A stretch of 7,901 bases of DNA from an uncultured Oscillospiraceae bacterium (GTDB lineage Bacteria; Bacillota; Clostridia; Oscillospirales; Acutalibacteraceae): the NCBI GenBank assembly GCA_905200265.1, contig CAJKJS010000059.1, positions 1 to 7,901 of the forward strand, read 5' to 3'. The notes under the pieces were generated by a model that did no database searches, was not told the DNA's origin, and was given only the letters and a program-made list of their open reading frames with translations. A program made the position numbers and the translations under genes. Of this stretch, positions 6,582 through 7,901 are shown piece by piece (positions within the stretch are counted from its first letter, which is position 1; each line of letters starts with the position of its first letter).

Positions 6582-6598
6582 AAAGGAGATGAACCTTT

Positions 6599-7864
6599 AT
6601 GAGCACATCGTACAGCGCCATGGGCCCCCGGCGTAAAAGCAGCAAGCCCCGTAATATTAAGTACAACAATCAAAAACTCGTTTTGTCTCTATTTCGCTAT
6701 GCCGGTAAAATTTCCGTGAGTGAAATTGCGTCCCAGGCTAATTTAAGCAAAACCACCATTACCAAAATTGTCAGCGATTTTCTGGAAAAAGGGCTGATTA
6801 TTTCGGCCGGCAAAGGCGAAAGCACCGAAGAAGGCGGCAAAAAACCGGAACTATTCCAGTTTAACAGCACCTACCAGTACTCCCTGATTGTCAACATGTC
6901 CCACAATCGGGTATCGGTGTTTATGATGGATCTGACCTCTCACTTTGTAGATCGTATCGACTTACGGGAAGCCATCGCTGCTGGGGATTACGGCAGCATG
7001 GTGCAACTGGCGGCCCGGGCTATTCGGGAACTACTTGCGAAAAATAATGTCACTCTGTCGCGAATCAGCGGCATTGTGATTATGGGCGACGGTATTCTGG
7101 ACGTAGAAAATGGCGTGATCCGCTACTCTGTCCATCACCAGTGGCCCCGGAATCTGAATGTTTGCCGTGACCTAACCGATGCCCTCCAGACCGATGTTCC
7201 CATTTACATCGAAAACAATTCGGCCTTGACGGGGTATGCTGATCTGTTAGACCCCGAAAATCAGGGATTTGAAACCATTGTTCACCTGGTCGTAGGCGCT
7301 CACACCGGCGGTTGTGTGCTGAAAAAGCATCAGCTGGTTCACGGGTTCAATGGGTTTATGAGCGAATACGGCCATATTATTGTCGATCCCCATTCCAACC
7401 TCACGTGCATGTGTGGGTCCAAAGGCTGTTTTGAAGTCATGGTGGCCCCGCGGAATGTGTTCCGTAATGCGGAAAGCTGGAAAAATGAATACCCCGATTC
7501 CCCGGTCACCGAAGCGCTGCAGCGCGGGGAATTGACCATGTCGGTCATTTTTGACGCCTCCAATGTGGGGGATTCCTTTGCCTGCCGGCTGATGGATGAT
7601 GTGATCCGCTGGTTCTGCGTGCTGATCCGCACCATTATGATCGCCAATGACCCGGAAAAGATTATTATCGGCGGGGATTACCAGTTTGCCGGCCGGTATT
7701 TCCTGGAAACGCTGCGCAGTATGGTGGCTTCCACTCCCTTCTTCCGCACAGGCGCCGATTTGCCCATTGCTTATGCCAAAGAATCGACGGAAACTTCCTA
7801 TCTGACCGGAGCTTCCTACTACCTGTGCCGCAAGTATATCGACAATAACCACCTATATGATTAA
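6599..7864 (+). CDS. ROK-family transcriptional repressor (NagC/XylR type)
   Basis: 421-residue DNA-binding regulator. Residues about 22-88 form a winged helix-turn-helix: EIASQANLSKTTITKIV (42-58) as HTH, FLEKGLI, then the wing with GGKKPEL. Residues about 95-415 are the ROK sugar-binding domain: EYGH (256-259) and the zinc motif CMCGSKGC (270-277), giving His259, Cys270, Cys272 and Cys277 as likely ligands. The ROK kinase motif ENDAN reads ENNSA (205-209), so the catalytic Asp is lost, as expected of a regulator rather than a sugar kinase. The ATG at 6599 follows AGGAG (6584-6588) by 10 bases; a downstream ATG (residue 8) has no ribosome binding site. Divergent placement against the isomerase-kinase-aldolase operon implies it represses that operon and is released by the sugar or a derivative. 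Family assignment is firm; the ligand is unknown. Confidence 0.93.
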   Translation: MSTSYSAMGPRRKSSKPRNIKYNNQKLVLSLFRYAGKISVSEIASQANLSKTTITKIVSDFLEKGLIISAGKGESTEEGGKKPELFQFNSTYQYSLIVNMSHNRVSVFMMDLTSHFVDRIDLREAIAAGDYGSMVQLAARAIRELLAKNNVTLSRISGIVIMGDGILDVENGVIRYSVHHQWPRNLNVCRDLTDALQTDVPIYIENNSALTGYADLLDPENQGFETIVHLVVGAHTGGCVLKKHQLVHGFNGFMSEYGHIIVDPHSNLTCMCGSKGCFEVMVAPRNVFRNAESWKNEYPDSPVTEALQRGELTMSVIFDASNVGDSFACRLMDDVIRWFCVLIRTIMIANDPEKIIIGGDYQFAGRYFLETLRSMVASTPFFRTGADLPIAYAKESTETSYLTGASYYLCRKYIDNNHLYD

Positions 7865-7870
7865 ACACGT

Positions 7871-7901
7871 AACCCCTGCCTAAGCGGCAGGGGTTTTCCT
7901 T
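7871..7901 (+). terminator. Intrinsic terminator of the ROK regulator gene
   Basis: AACCCCTGCC (7871-7880) pairs perfectly with GGCAGGGGTT (7886-7895) around a 5-base loop, followed by TTTTCCTT. It begins 6 bases after the stop codon, so the regulator is transcribed alone. Confidence 0.92.

Larger units (their letters stand above)
6269..6598. other. Divergent control region between the sugar operon and its ROK regulator
   Basis: 330 bases without a gene. The region holds one promoter per direction, a near-palindrome over the operon's -35 box, two further perfect inverted repeats just upstream of it, a hairpin plus T-run in the operon leader, and two inverted repeats in the regulator leader. 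It is more AT-rich than the flanking genes, as expected of a regulatory spacer. Short open frames crossing it on the minus strand look like non-coding translation. Confidence 0.8.

Noticed and set aside
6296..6673. 125-codon minus-strand frame across the divergent control region
   Set aside because: It covers both promoters and the start of the ROK gene, and its translation is low-complexity and without motifs.
7247..7852. 201-codon open frame on the minus strand within the ROK gene
   Set aside because: Antisense shadow of a well-supported protein, with no family motifs.

Overview
The window looks like chromosomal DNA from a Gram-positive, low-to-moderate-GC bacterium. A gut-type member of the Clostridia is my best guess, but genus cannot be read from it. 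The grounds are strong AGGAG-type ribosome binding sites before every gene, sigma-A-type promoters with TTGACA/TATAAT boxes, Rho-independent terminators, and a secreted GH25 muramidase carrying a Big_2 domain and fibronectin type III repeats.

Layout. Positions 1-2770 (minus strand) hold the 5' part, 923 codons, of a large secreted cell-wall hydrolase gene that runs off the left edge. Its order is signal peptide, bacterial Ig-like domain, GH25 muramidase, then at least seven FN3-type repeats of about 85 residues. Positions 2771-3008 hold its promoter and the terminator of the next operon. Positions 3009-6268 (minus strand) are a compact three-gene operon transcribed in the order class II aldolase, PfkB sugar kinase, L-fucose-isomerase-like protein, with a 25-bp gap and then an 8-bp overlap. 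Positions 6269-6598 are a divergent control region. Positions 6599-7864 (plus strand) encode a ROK-family repressor, followed by a strong terminator at the right edge.

How the genes fit together. Isomerase, kinase and aldolase suggest an aldose -> ketose -> ketose phosphate -> two three-carbon (or similar) fragments route, the logic of fucose or rhamnose catabolism. Here, however, the kinase is PfkB rather than FGGY, and the aldolase is of the fructose/tagatose-bisphosphate type rather than FucA/RhaD. The ROK protein has lost the kinase catalytic Asp but keeps the sugar pocket and zinc motif, so it is the likely sugar-responsive repressor. A near-palindrome overlaps the -35 box of the operon's consensus promoter and resembles known ROK (XylR-type) operators. 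The substrate is not identifiable from sequence alone, and no transporter or glycosidase lies in the window.

The points most worth a second look are the unusual enzyme combination, the altered phosphate-loop residues in the aldolase, the cluster of inverted repeats in the divergent control region, a hairpin plus T-run in the operon leader, and the alternating two-unit (about 510 bp) pattern in the FN3 array.
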